This document shows, piece after piece, positions 6,975 through 14,900 of a stretch of 35,993 nt of DNA; position 1 is the first letter of the stretch; each line of letters opens with the position of its first letter. The stretch lies in assembly GCF_003885105.1 (NCBI RefSeq), contig NZ_QWZQ01000032.1, positions 1 through 35,993 on the forward strand, written 5' to 3'. The stretch is from Lactiplantibacillus garii (GTDB lineage Bacteria > Bacillota > Bacilli > Lactobacillales > Lactobacillaceae). Below the pieces are notes generated by a model that did not search any database, had not been told where the DNA came from, and saw only the letters and a list, made by a program, of their open reading frames with translations. A program made the translations under genes and the position numbers.

Positions 6975-7389
6975 GTATGACCCGTAATATTGCATTGGTT
7001 AACGTTCCTTGGTTAATAACCGGTTTAATTGCTGGTACTGCCGCAACATCCACTGTGGATAAGTCGTATTCGCCGGCATCGTTTCTGTTATTTTTAGGAC
7101 CGGAACGTTATTTTGCTTGGCTAGTTTTGACATGTTATCCACAAACAGGCCCGCTGCCGATGTTTCAGCGCACTTTGCAAGTATTTAATTCAGAGAAGTA
7201 ACGACTCGGTACATGCTCAACTTTTGGACACCTGCTAGCATTTTAAATGACCAAATATACTGGACAAGCTAAGTGAACTCCTCCATAATCAATCTTTGAA
7301 TGCGATTACTAAGCCTACTCTAAGTATCTGCAAGCTTAGCCGAAATACACAGTTATCAGAACTCAATCCAGTTCATTAAGGAGAGAACC
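6975..7389. other. Intergenic region holding a gene relic
   Basis: Apart from the substrate-binding-protein relic (6999-7184) and two perfect DnaA boxes (7054-7062, 7135-7143), I see no gene. The stretch 7205-7275 has GGACA words and an abrupt loss of coding similarity, as might be left by an old insertion or deletion, but no insertion sequence can be named. Confidence 0.5.
6999..7184 (-). pseudogene. Fragment of a metal (Zn/Mn) ABC transporter substrate-binding protein, C-terminal end
   Basis: On the minus strand the frame ending at TAA 6999-7001 reads, in part, LFVDNMSKLAKQNNVPVLK followed by ITETMPANTTYPQWMLRQY and ends LNRLLTKER. This is the characteristic C-terminal end of ZnuA/AdcA-type solute-binding proteins (LAK-x-x-x-VPV-x-K-x-TET-x-P ... 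YxQWM). About 62 codons remain. Upstream in the same frame a stop (complement of 7185-7187) interrupts, no start codon or ribosome site exists, and the rest of a roughly 300-residue protein is missing. It is a decayed remnant, with no sign of the partner ATPase or permease genes. Two DnaA-box words fall inside it. Confidence 0.65.
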
Positions 7390-7917
7390 ATGCAAATTAA
7401 AACGATCCAACCGGCCGATTTTGAAGCCGTTGACCAACTGATTAAAGCCGCTTTTACCGAAACGGAACACGGTTACGACGGTGAAGTTGAACTTGTTCAC
7501 GCCATTCGTCAGGACCCGGCCTACCAGTCTTACCTAGAAGTCGTGGCCTTTGACGGTCTGATGCGCCCCGTTGGCATGGGCCTGCTTAGTCCCATTACAA
7601 TTAGTGACGGGACAACTACCACGACCGGTTTAGCCCTGGCTCCCTTGGCCGTTGCCCCGGCTCACCAAAAAGAAGGCGTCGGCCGGCGGATCTTGCAAAA
7701 ACTAGAACAACGGGCCCGCATTTCCGGGGCTACCTACATTAGCATCCTCGGTTGGCCGGACTACTACACAAAGTTTGGTTACCGTCCGGCAGATCAGTTT
7801 GATATTCAGGCCCCATTTGACGTACCGAGTGACGCGTACATGATCAAGTCACTGGCCCCCAACGGTCTCGATGGCATTCACGGTACGGTCAGTTATTCTC
7901 AGGCGTTCAACCTCTAG
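7390..7917 (+). CDS. GNAT family N-acetyltransferase (YhbS-like)
   Basis: 175 residues, start ATG with AAGGAGAG seven bases upstream. The GNAT fold is recognisable: beta-strand 4 and motif A in LALAPLAVAPAHQKEGVGRRIL (Q/R-x-x-G-x-G/A acetyl-CoA pyrophosphate loop near residues 95-103), followed by YISILGWPDYYTKFGYRPA (motif B, including the WPDYYxxFGF/Y signature common in COG3153-type acetyltransferases). The acceptor substrate is not predictable. The stop codon is 12 bases before the next start, so the two genes are probably co-translated. Confidence 0.85.
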   Translation: MQIKTIQPADFEAVDQLIKAAFTETEHGYDGEVELVHAIRQDPAYQSYLEVVAFDGLMRPVGMGLLSPITISDGTTTTTGLALAPLAVAPAHQKEGVGRRILQKLEQRARISGATYISILGWPDYYTKFGYRPADQFDIQAPFDVPSDAYMIKSLAPNGLDGIHGTVSYSQAFNL

Positions 7918-7929
7918 GTGTCTGGTGGG

Positions 7930-8475
7930 ATGAAAAAACGTTATTGGTGGGGACTGTTGGTGTTGGGCTTACTAATAATTGGCGGCGTTGTTGGCGTGAT
8001 GAACCACCGCACCAACACGGCCTCCGCGCCAGCTACCACACCCAAAGCTGCTAAAAAAGCTACGACTAAACCGCTGCAACCAATTACCAAAAAGACTTGG
8101 CAACAACACCCCAAGTTGCGATACGCTAGCATTATTTACTACGCGGTCAAACACCTTAAAATTCAGCGCTGGCAGGAAGTCTCCGATTTTAACCGCGGTT
8201 GGCAAGTTGAGATTTACCCGAACCACGGTCAACCGAAGTACCTCGTTTGGCCGGACAAGAATATTAAGGACGAGGCCAAGCAGTTGCAGCCAAACTGGTT
8301 TACAATCAGTTCAGCCGGTACCGTAACTTACGATAGTTTCGGCGTACACACCTTTGCTAAGGATCAGACCGCAAAGATTAGTGAAGCCCGCATTTTAGAG
8401 CAAACTCAAGCCGACCACGCAACGAAAAAAATCTACGCCATGCTGGATAACCTCATCATTGTCAAACACCATTAA
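7930..8475 (+). CDS. Membrane-anchored extracytoplasmic protein of unknown function
   Basis: 181 residues from ATG 7930. The in-frame GTG at 7918 sits directly on the previous stop without a ribosome site, whereas AGGTG is nine bases before the ATG. One N-terminal membrane segment (residues about 6-24, GLLVLGLLIIGGVVGVM) is followed by an Ala/Thr/Lys-rich linker and a globular part (about 55-181) with RWQEVSDFNRGWQVEIYPN and NWFTISSAGTVTYDSF. There is no lipobox Cys and no known catalytic motif. The topology suggests an anchored outward-facing domain. It follows a GNAT acetyltransferase by 12 bases, so it probably forms a two-gene operon. I do not recognise a family function. Confidence 0.7.
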   Translation: MKKRYWWGLLVLGLLIIGGVVGVMNHRTNTASAPATTPKAAKKATTKPLQPITKKTWQQHPKLRYASIIYYAVKHLKIQRWQEVSDFNRGWQVEIYPNHGQPKYLVWPDKNIKDEAKQLQPNWFTISSAGTVTYDSFGVHTFAKDQTAKISEARILEQTQADHATKKIYAMLDNLIIVKHH

Positions 8476-8510
8476 ACAAGTTAGTTTACTAGCGCCCCAA
8501 TGTTCGTCCG

Positions 8511-8532
8511 TGTTACCATTTAAGATGTAACA
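8511..8532. promoter_or_regulatory. Operator-like palindrome upstream of SemiSWEET gene
   Basis: TGTTAC (8511-8516) and GTAACA (8527-8532) are perfect arms with a 10-base spacer, a 22-bp two-fold symmetric site about 36 bases before the gene. Clear -35/-10 boxes could not be fixed around it. Confidence 0.35.
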
Positions 8533-8567
8533 AGTGAACATTTTATAGGAGGACTGATTTTTAATTT

Positions 8568-8882
8568 ATGCGTGTTGACAATAAAGTCGATGATAAGGAT
8601 AAAATTGAGGTTTCTACTAAACGAATTAAATACCTTAAACTAATGAGCAAGTTTGCCGTGTTGACGTGTACGTTAATGTACATTTCTTACATTCCACAAA
8701 TTATTTCTAATTTGTCCGGCAACCCGGTTTCACCGCTCCAACCAGCGGTCGCCATGGTCAACGCCACTCTATGGGTGGGCTACGGTTGGTGCAAAACCTA
8801 CAAAGACTGGCCAGTGATCATATCAAACTTTCCTGGCATCATTTTTGGACTTGTGACCTTAGTTACGGTTTACATTCATTAA
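8568..8882 (+). CDS. SemiSWEET-family (PQ-loop) transporter
   Basis: 104 residues: a charged 26-residue N-terminus, then three membrane segments (about 29-47, 56-76, 82-102). The first contains YISYIPQI, the PQ motif of SemiSWEET proteins, and the second NATLWVGYGW, including the conserved Asn/Trp region. Bacterial SemiSWEETs are 3-TM half-transporters that work as dimers and move mono- or disaccharides. The start is notable: AGGAGG is 15 bases before the ATG, which is long, and an in-frame TAA immediately upstream excludes an earlier start. The monocistronic unit has its own terminator and a palindrome upstream. The sugar is not predictable. Confidence 0.8.
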   Translation: MRVDNKVDDKDKIEVSTKRIKYLKLMSKFAVLTCTLMYISYIPQIISNLSGNPVSPLQPAVAMVNATLWVGYGWCKTYKDWPVIISNFPGIIFGLVTLVTVYIH

Positions 8883-8902
8883 TTCGATAACTAAACAAAC
8901 GC

Positions 8903-8937
8903 ATCCCTTCCAGATTGACGTCTGGGAGGGATTTTTA
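8903..8937 (+). terminator. Terminator of SemiSWEET gene
   Basis: ATCCCTTCCAGA (8903-8914) pairs with TCTGGGAGGGAT (8921-8932) with one mismatch and a six-base loop, then a T run. Confidence 0.85.
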
Positions 8938-9139
8938 ATTGGCAAAAACGTCCAAAATACCCCGGGTTAAACGAAATCAAAAATAATTAAATTCATAAAA
9001 GGCCGTTTTTGCTAACAAATCGATGTCAACAAACAGATTAACTCATCATCGGCGTAGCACCAATTCATTAAATTCAAATGAAACGGAAGTGTGTCATAAA
9101 AGCAACATATTACAGGTAAAAATACACCACCATGTGACG

Positions 9140-9168
9140 TGGCACTAATGAACCATAACGCCTATACT
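9140..9168 (+). promoter_or_regulatory. Promoter of the interrupted GNAT gene
   Basis: TGGCAC (9140-9145), a 17-base spacer and TATACT (9163-9168). The -10 is good and the -35 weak. The start codon is 27 bases downstream. Confidence 0.5.
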
Positions 9169-9194
9169 ATCAGCTATACAAAGGGGCTGAAAAT

Positions 9195-9695
9195 ATGCAA
9201 ATTAGTTTCGAAATCGCAACTCACGCCGAATTACCGGCCATCGTTCATATTTATAATGAAATCATTCCAAGTCGGCTCGCCACCGCGGACTTGGAACCCG
9301 TCAGCGTTGCTTCACGAGAGGACTGGTTTACCAGTTTTGATCCAACTAGTCGACCACTGTGGGTCATAAAAACTAGTGACGGAAAAATCGCTGGTTGGGT
9401 CAGTTTAGAATCCTTTTATGGACGACCGGCGTATGGTTAAACTGCTGAGATCAGCATCTATATTGACAAAGACTTTCGCCACCATGGTCTCGGTCAGCAA
9501 TCACTAGACTTTGTTTTTAAGCAACTAACCGCGTTAAAACTGGATACCATCGTTGCTTTTATCTTCAGCCACAACATCCCTAGTCAGGGACTTTTTAAAA
9601 AGAACGGTTTTGAACGTTGGGGCCACCTACCTAACGTTGCTAAAATGGATGGTCAGCGACGGAGCCTGGATATTTTAGGACGCCACTTTAACTAA
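9195..9695 (+). pseudogene. GNAT acetyltransferase (phosphinothricin/methionine-sulfoximine N-acetyltransferase-like) interrupted by one stop codon
   Basis: ATG 9195 has an AAGGGG ribosome site. Residues 1-81 read as the N-terminal half of a COG1247-type acetyltransferase (IVHIYNEIIPSRLATADLEPV ... GWVSLESFYGRPAYG). A TAA at 9438-9440 then stops the frame. With no shift the same frame continues for 84 codons (TAEISIYIDKDFRHHGLGQQSL ... IFSHNIPSQGLFKKNGFERWGHLPNVAKMDGQRRSLDIL) to TAA 9693-9695, including the acetyl-CoA motif RHHGLG and the family ending. The total of 166 codons equals the family's usual length. So this is a single-base nonsense mutation (for example CAA to TAA), otherwise intact. 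Neither half should be an active enzyme alone. A sequencing error or stop readthrough are the alternatives. Confidence 0.85.
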
Positions 9696-9705
9696 ATTTT
9701 CTAAG

Positions 9706-9738
9706 AAATCGTTTTCCGCTTATTGGGAAACGATTTTT
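9706..9738 (+). terminator. Terminator after the interrupted GNAT gene
   Basis: AAATCGTTTTCC (9706-9717) pairs with GGGAAACGATTT (9725-9736) with one wobble, then a T run. Confidence 0.8.
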
Positions 9739-9745
9739 TATACAA

Positions 9746-9773
9746 TTGACAATTAACTATGGGGTGCTAGGCT
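9746..9773 (+). promoter_or_regulatory. Promoter of the MFS transporter gene
   Basis: Consensus TTGACA (9746-9751), a 16-base spacer, TAGGCT (9768-9773). The start codon follows 45 bases later. Confidence 0.5.
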
Positions 9774-9818
9774 GGAAAGAGTACGTTTTAAAAAATCTAA
9801 TTAAGGAAGTGCGTACCA

Positions 9819-11201
9819 TTGACCAATCCACGCATTGCCCGGTCACTCATCGTGATGGTGTTTGGGACCTTTTTCGGGATTCTCTGCTCAACACTAATGA
9901 ACACCGGCTTACCACAATTAATGACCGTTTTTCACGTGACCGAAGCACAGGTCCAGTGGGTCACGAACGGCTACATGCTCGTTAACGCACTCATGATTCC
10001 GGTCAGTGCATTTTTAATTCGGCGGTTTTCATTCCGACACCTATTCATCATCGCTACCGCTATTTTTCTAGTTGGGACCCTCCTCGGTGCGACCGGAACA
10101 CGCTTCATCGTGGTCATCATTGCCCGCATGGTTCAAGCCGTGGGTGCCGGTATGATGATGCCCCTTGTGAACGTCCTGGCAATTCGTTACGCCCAACCCG
10201 AGAAAAAAGGTGCAATTATGGGAATTATTGGTTTAGCCTTTAACTTTTCCCCCATTATTGGACCGACCGTTTCGGGGGTTATCTTAGACTACTTATCGTG
10301 GCGTTATTTATTCATTGTCATTATTCCGTTTATTGTTTTAACCCTAATTGCTTCAATCGCCATTTTGCCCAACATTGCCCACAACGAACTGCCCCGTTTT
10401 GACGGTCGGGGCTTCATCCTGATCAGTATCGGACTTTGGTCATTATTAATGGGGCTTTCCAGTATCTCAACGGCCGACCTGCTTTCCTGGAACGTGGCCG
10501 GGCTGATCCTGCTCGGCCTGATTTTTACGGGACTGTTCTACCGTTCACAGCGTCATCGTGAACAATCCTTGATCAACCTACACGTGTTTAACCACCGCCA
10601 ATTCGTGGTCGCTACCACCATTAACACCCTGATTACCGCGACCATGTACGGTAACGCCATTTTATTACCGTTACTGATTCAAACAATTCAACACCGTAGT
10701 GCCTTAGTTTCCGGACTGGTCATCTTGCCCGGCGCTATTTTAACGGGAACCCTTTCCCGACTCAGTGGTCGTTTATACGACCGTTTAGACGTTCGTATTC
10801 TGGTCTTTTGTGGGCTGGCCATCGACTGTACTGGGACCATCTTACAAGCCTTAATTGGTACTAATAGTACGCCCGTCGTACTCGCCATTTTTCAAACCGT
10901 TCGGCAGCTCGGCTTAGTCACCATGTTAATTCCGCTTCAGACCCACGCGCTGGGTTTGCTCCCTTACAGCATGGTCCCGGACGGCGTTGCCACCTTCAAC
11001 ACCATTCGGCAAGTTGCCGCGTCGTTTGGGACGGCCCTCATTGTCGCGGTCGTTGCTAACGTTAATCAACACTGGTCGGGTGCCGGCTACCTCGGCATTG
11101 AAGCCGGGTTTATCGTTTGTTTAATTTTATTACTAATTTCATTAATCGTGGCCCGGCACCTGTCCCGCCAAAAGAGTTTAACCGTGACCACCCAGGGTTA
11201 A
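9819..11201 (+). CDS. DHA2-family MFS multidrug efflux transporter
   Basis: 460 residues with about 14 hydrophobic segments, the layout of the 14-TM drug:H+ antiporter family 2 (EmrB/LmrB/QacA type). Visible motifs: LMNTGLPQLMTVF and QWVTNGYMLVNALMIPVSAFL (TM1-TM2), RRFSFRHLF in place of motif A, RMVQAVGAGMMMPLVN (motif B region), and GLAFNFSPIIGPTVSGVI (antiporter motif C). The start is TTG 9819 with AAGGAAG nine bases upstream. No linked regulator is present. It exports drugs or other toxic compounds by proton exchange; the substrate is not predictable. The C-terminal cytoplasmic tail is short (HLSRQKSLTVTTQG). Confidence 0.88.
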   Translation: MTNPRIARSLIVMVFGTFFGILCSTLMNTGLPQLMTVFHVTEAQVQWVTNGYMLVNALMIPVSAFLIRRFSFRHLFIIATAIFLVGTLLGATGTRFIVVIIARMVQAVGAGMMMPLVNVLAIRYAQPEKKGAIMGIIGLAFNFSPIIGPTVSGVILDYLSWRYLFIVIIPFIVLTLIASIAILPNIAHNELPRFDGRGFILISIGLWSLLMGLSSISTADLLSWNVAGLILLGLIFTGLFYRSQRHREQSLINLHVFNHRQFVVATTINTLITATMYGNAILLPLLIQTIQHRSALVSGLVILPGAILTGTLSRLSGRLYDRLDVRILVFCGLAIDCTGTILQALIGTNSTPVVLAIFQTVRQLGLVTMLIPLQTHALGLLPYSMVPDGVATFNTIRQVAASFGTALIVAVVANVNQHWSGAGYLGIEAGFIVCLILLLISLIVARHLSRQKSLTVTTQG

Positions 11202-11244
11202 AGTAGCGGTTTTAGGAAAAACATCCTAAAACCGCTACTTTTTT
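11200..11244 (+). terminator. Terminator of the MFS transporter gene
   Basis: An 18-bp perfect stem: AAGTAGCGGTTTTAGGA (from 11201) pairs with TCCTAAAACCGCTACTT, with a six-base A-rich loop and a T run. The strongest terminator in the window. Confidence 0.9.
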
Positions 11245-11324
11245 AATTTAAACTGATCCAATTTACCGTAGTTAGTAGTGTAGGGCACCCCGTTCCTACC
11301 AAAATTGAAAGTTGAGGACTCCGT

Positions 11325-11930
11325 TTGATTACTAACTGGTTTGATGACGACCCCCTGTTTACCCGCTACTACCCGGATAACCCCACTTACCGAAGCTACT
11401 TTGAAAACGAATGGGGCATTCCATCCCATAACGACCGCCAACTCTTTGAAATGCTGAGTTTGAGCGGCTTTGCGGCCGGGCTGAACTGGCAAGTGGTGCT
11501 TAATAAACGCCACTCTTTTTATCAGGCCTTCGCCCACTGGCAAATTGATCAGATTGCGCAAATGACACCGACGACCGTGCAGGAACTGCTCCACAACCCC
11601 GCCATCATTCGTAATCCCCGCAAAATCAACGCCGTGGTCCATAACGCTAACGTCGTTCAACGGTTGATTCACGACTACGGATCGTTTGACCAGTATTTAT
11701 GGCAACAAGTTGATTCCCGCCAGCTCATCCTCGAGGTCGCGCACTTTCATGATTTACCCCGGCGAACCCTCTCCGGTGACCGAATGTCTAAGTGTTTACG
11801 GGCCGCCGGGTTTAAGTTTGCCGGGCCCATCACCGTCCACGCTTGGATGGTCACCACCGGCTTCATCACGGCTCGTTTGGATCAAAAAGGCATTCTACCG
11901 CAAAAAAAGCGCCCGCCAGCTTTACGCTGA
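11325..11930 (+). CDS. tag: DNA-3-methyladenine glycosylase I
   Basis: 201 residues from TTG 11325, with GAGG eight bases upstream. The Tag family pattern is clear: YFENEWGIPSHNDRQLFEMLSLSGFAAGLNWQVVLNKR (residues about 25-63), NPAIIRNPRKINAVVHNA (about 89-106) and the C-terminal MSKCLRAAGFKFAGPITVHAWMVTTGF (about 153-180). The enzyme removes 3-methyladenine from alkylated DNA in base excision repair. In E. coli Tag a zinc snap uses two Cys and two His. Here the first Cys is missing and the usual YHDxEWG histidine is Phe, so zinc binding is unlikely, as in several Gram-positive homologues. The gene is unlinked to the preceding transporter, which has its own terminator. Confidence 0.85.
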   Translation: MITNWFDDDPLFTRYYPDNPTYRSYFENEWGIPSHNDRQLFEMLSLSGFAAGLNWQVVLNKRHSFYQAFAHWQIDQIAQMTPTTVQELLHNPAIIRNPRKINAVVHNANVVQRLIHDYGSFDQYLWQQVDSRQLILEVAHFHDLPRRTLSGDRMSKCLRAAGFKFAGPITVHAWMVTTGFITARLDQKGILPQKKRPPALR

Positions 11931-11959
11931 CGAACACTTTCATTAATGACTTTTAAAAA

Positions 11960-14900
11960 TTAACGCCGTTCCTTTTTTACTAATCCCGCCAAGCCGAGCA
12001 AACCAGCCAAAGCGGTCAACCCTAAGCTAACTGCCAAGGATGATGTCCGTTCATCCGTTTGTGGTAAGCTCATGGCCCGTTGCCGAGCCGTCGCTGGTTG
12101 GGCTTGCGATTTAGTACCAGACTTAGTGATTACAGCGGCTTGGGCCGCCTTAACGGAAACTGCCCGCTGTGCTTGGGAGCTAACTTGACTAACGTTTTGT
12201 GGTTGGGCACTACCACTTGACATAATTTCTCGCCGGCTAACTTGTAAGCCTTGTAAGTTAGCTTGATGACTAACCATCATTGGTTGATTACTCGTGACCG
12301 GGCAAGCTTGTGAAGTCGTTACTAGATTTCCAGCAGTCTGACTGGCAACCGAACTCGGTTGCGACGCCGTTGATGAATCACTTGTGGCTTGACTAGCTAC
12401 CGAACCTGGTTGTGATGCCGTTGATTGGTCACTCGTGGCTTGACTGGCAACCGAACTTGGCTGTGATGCCGTTGATTGGTCACTCGTGGCTTGGCTAGCT
12501 ACCGAACTTGGCTGTGATGCCGTTGATGAATCGCTCGTTGCCTGACTACCTTGACTGGCGGCCGATTTAGCGCTAAGTTGAATCGTCATAGGTTTAGTCG
12601 CATCCATAGCTAAGGTTAACTGGGCGCTCACCCCAGCCGCTAATTGATAACCTGCCGGTATATCAGTCGTAACGTCTTTATTTTCACCCGTAGTACCACT
12701 AAACGTCACAGTCTTAATAATTTGGTTTTGCGCATCAACAAAGTTAACCGTGTACGTCTTCTGGAGTCGATCAACGTTAACCGTCATAGGCGTCTGCGCA
12801 TCCTGAGCTAAAGTCAATTGCCCCGTAACCCCGGTCGCTAGCTGATAGTCCGTTGGTACGTCCTTAGCAACGGATAACCGCTCACCAGTTTTGCCACTAA
12901 AGGTTACCGTTTTAACAGTTTGGTTTTGCGCGTTAACAAAGTTAACCGTATAGGTCTTTGAAACCCGTTCAACCTTAATCACCTTAGCAGTTTCCGGGTC
13001 ATTCAACGTGACGCTGGCACTGTACCCGGTTGCTAATTGATAATCAGCCGGAATGTTCTTCGTTAAGTCCACGGTTTCACCATTCGTTCCGTCCAGTGTT
13101 AACGTGCTGAGATTGGTCCCATCCACGTCGTTAATTTGAATCGTGTACGAATGTTGCGTTTTTTCAACTGGTACGTTAAAGGCTTGAACCGAAGCTTCGG
13201 TCAAGGTAACATCCGCACTCGTTGGGTCAACCAAACTGTAATCAGCTGGTTTATCCGTACTCAAATCTAACTGTTCAGCTAACGAACCAGTCGCCGTCAC
13301 CGTCTTCAAAACCGTCCCATCAGCGTTCACGTAGTTAATGGTGTACTGTTTAGCCGTCTTAACCACGTTTAACGTAATCGGGGTACTTGGATCATTAGAA
13401 AGCGTAACCGAACCGTTTTCGCCCTGAACAAAATCATAACCAGTGGGTTTGAACTTCGTTACGTCCACCGTACCATCAGCCATTTGGTCGGTTAGTGTTG
13501 TGGTTGCTAACACGGTATTCGGGTCGGCCGGGTCAACAAAGTTAACGACGTAATCACCGTTAACCGTGATGGTGGCTGTATTGGAAACCACGTACGGTTC
13601 ACCTTTTCCATTATAGTTATCAGCGACCTGATACGAATAAGTTACGGTAAACGTACCCGTTTTAACGACCTTTCCATTTTCAACAATTCCCGCTGGATCA
13701 TTCAAAGTAACCGTTACATCGTTTGCCACATCAGTAGCACTTGATAACTGATCATCATTGCTCTTAACGGAAGCTAAACCGGATAAAGGTTGCCAATCAT
13801 CGCCAACCTTTAACGATTGATCCTGGGTCGAAACAACCTTACGTAACGTAATGTAGATAGCGGGTGCAAGCTGTGTCCCATCGCCCTCCCCGTTACCGAT
13901 AACCTGAACACCGGCACTATCCTCATAACTTTGATAAGAATACACAGTTTGAGGGGTTCCAGAACTATCCGTATTTAACAGCAACGTGTATCCGTGTGAT
14001 TTAACAAGGTCTGCAAAGTCAATGTTCGCCAAATTAACCACCGTAATACCACCAGAATAAGTGTGTTTACTAGACTTTGCACCGTTAGTATTAAAGAAAT
14101 TATAATAGGTAACGTCACCATCCTTAACACTTGGCATTAAGGCCTGAATGTCAGCTGGCGCTTGTTGGTATTCAAGCCCCAACTTAATCACCGTAACCGC
14201 TTCGTACTGTCCCGTCATATTAACATCTTCAGATTTTGCTAACCGAAACGGCAACCTCCGCCACCGATTAATAACTCCTGGCTCACTAGTCGCCCCAATG
14301 TAATCCACACCGGATAACTTATAATAATCTGCTTTCAAAACTTTCAGTGGCAGCGTGAACGTGTGGGCACTATTGGCCGCAATCGTTCCACCAACTTGAA
14401 AAGCTTTAATATTCTGCAGGTTCGCATTCATGGCTTGTAATGCTTGCCATGAGTAAAAATTATAACCATCTAGTGAATACGTTACCGTCAAGCCCTCGGG
14501 TAAGTTATCCTCAAAAGCCTTTTCGCTAGTCCCGTCGGCTAACGTAAGCTGGGTATAGTTGCTGTTAGAATCATTATTCCGCGGCAAATAAAAACGTGCT
14601 AAATCATCATCCTGAATAGCAGCCGACGTTGTATTGCTAAGGCGAAAAACCGCTGCAATGCTGGTCGCATTAGCATCAATAATTGCACCGCCATTTGTAT
14701 AATTAGTTGTTTGTGAAAGTGAAGTTCCCTGTTTGTTAGTTGCAGATAGCTGACCGGTTGCAATGATGGCATCAGTCACCGTATCAGCTACCCCGTTGGG
14801 ATCGTTAGTAATTGCTGGAATGGGGCTATCCGCATTAGCTAAGGCGTTAGAATTCACAACTTGCACCGTAATTGGTGCGGCGGTGCTGCCCGTTAACGTT

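Larger units (their letters stand above)
8883..9194. other. Intergenic region before broken GNAT gene
   Basis: After the SemiSWEET terminator there is about 200 bases of AT-rich sequence in which I see no gene or named element, then a promoter for the acetyltransferase pseudogene at 9140-9168. Confidence 0.5.

Noticed and set aside
6977-7201. Plus-strand 74-residue ORF after the HesB-like gene
   Set aside because: No ribosome site, starts inside a terminator tail, and the opposite strand carries a recognisable metal-binding-protein relic.
7918-7929. GTG start for the membrane-anchored protein
   Set aside because: No ribosome site before it; AGGTG is correctly spaced for ATG 7930.
11235-11672. 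145-residue minus-strand ORF opposite tag
   Set aside because: Overlaps the well-supported tag gene and the MFS terminator, with no recognisable protein features.
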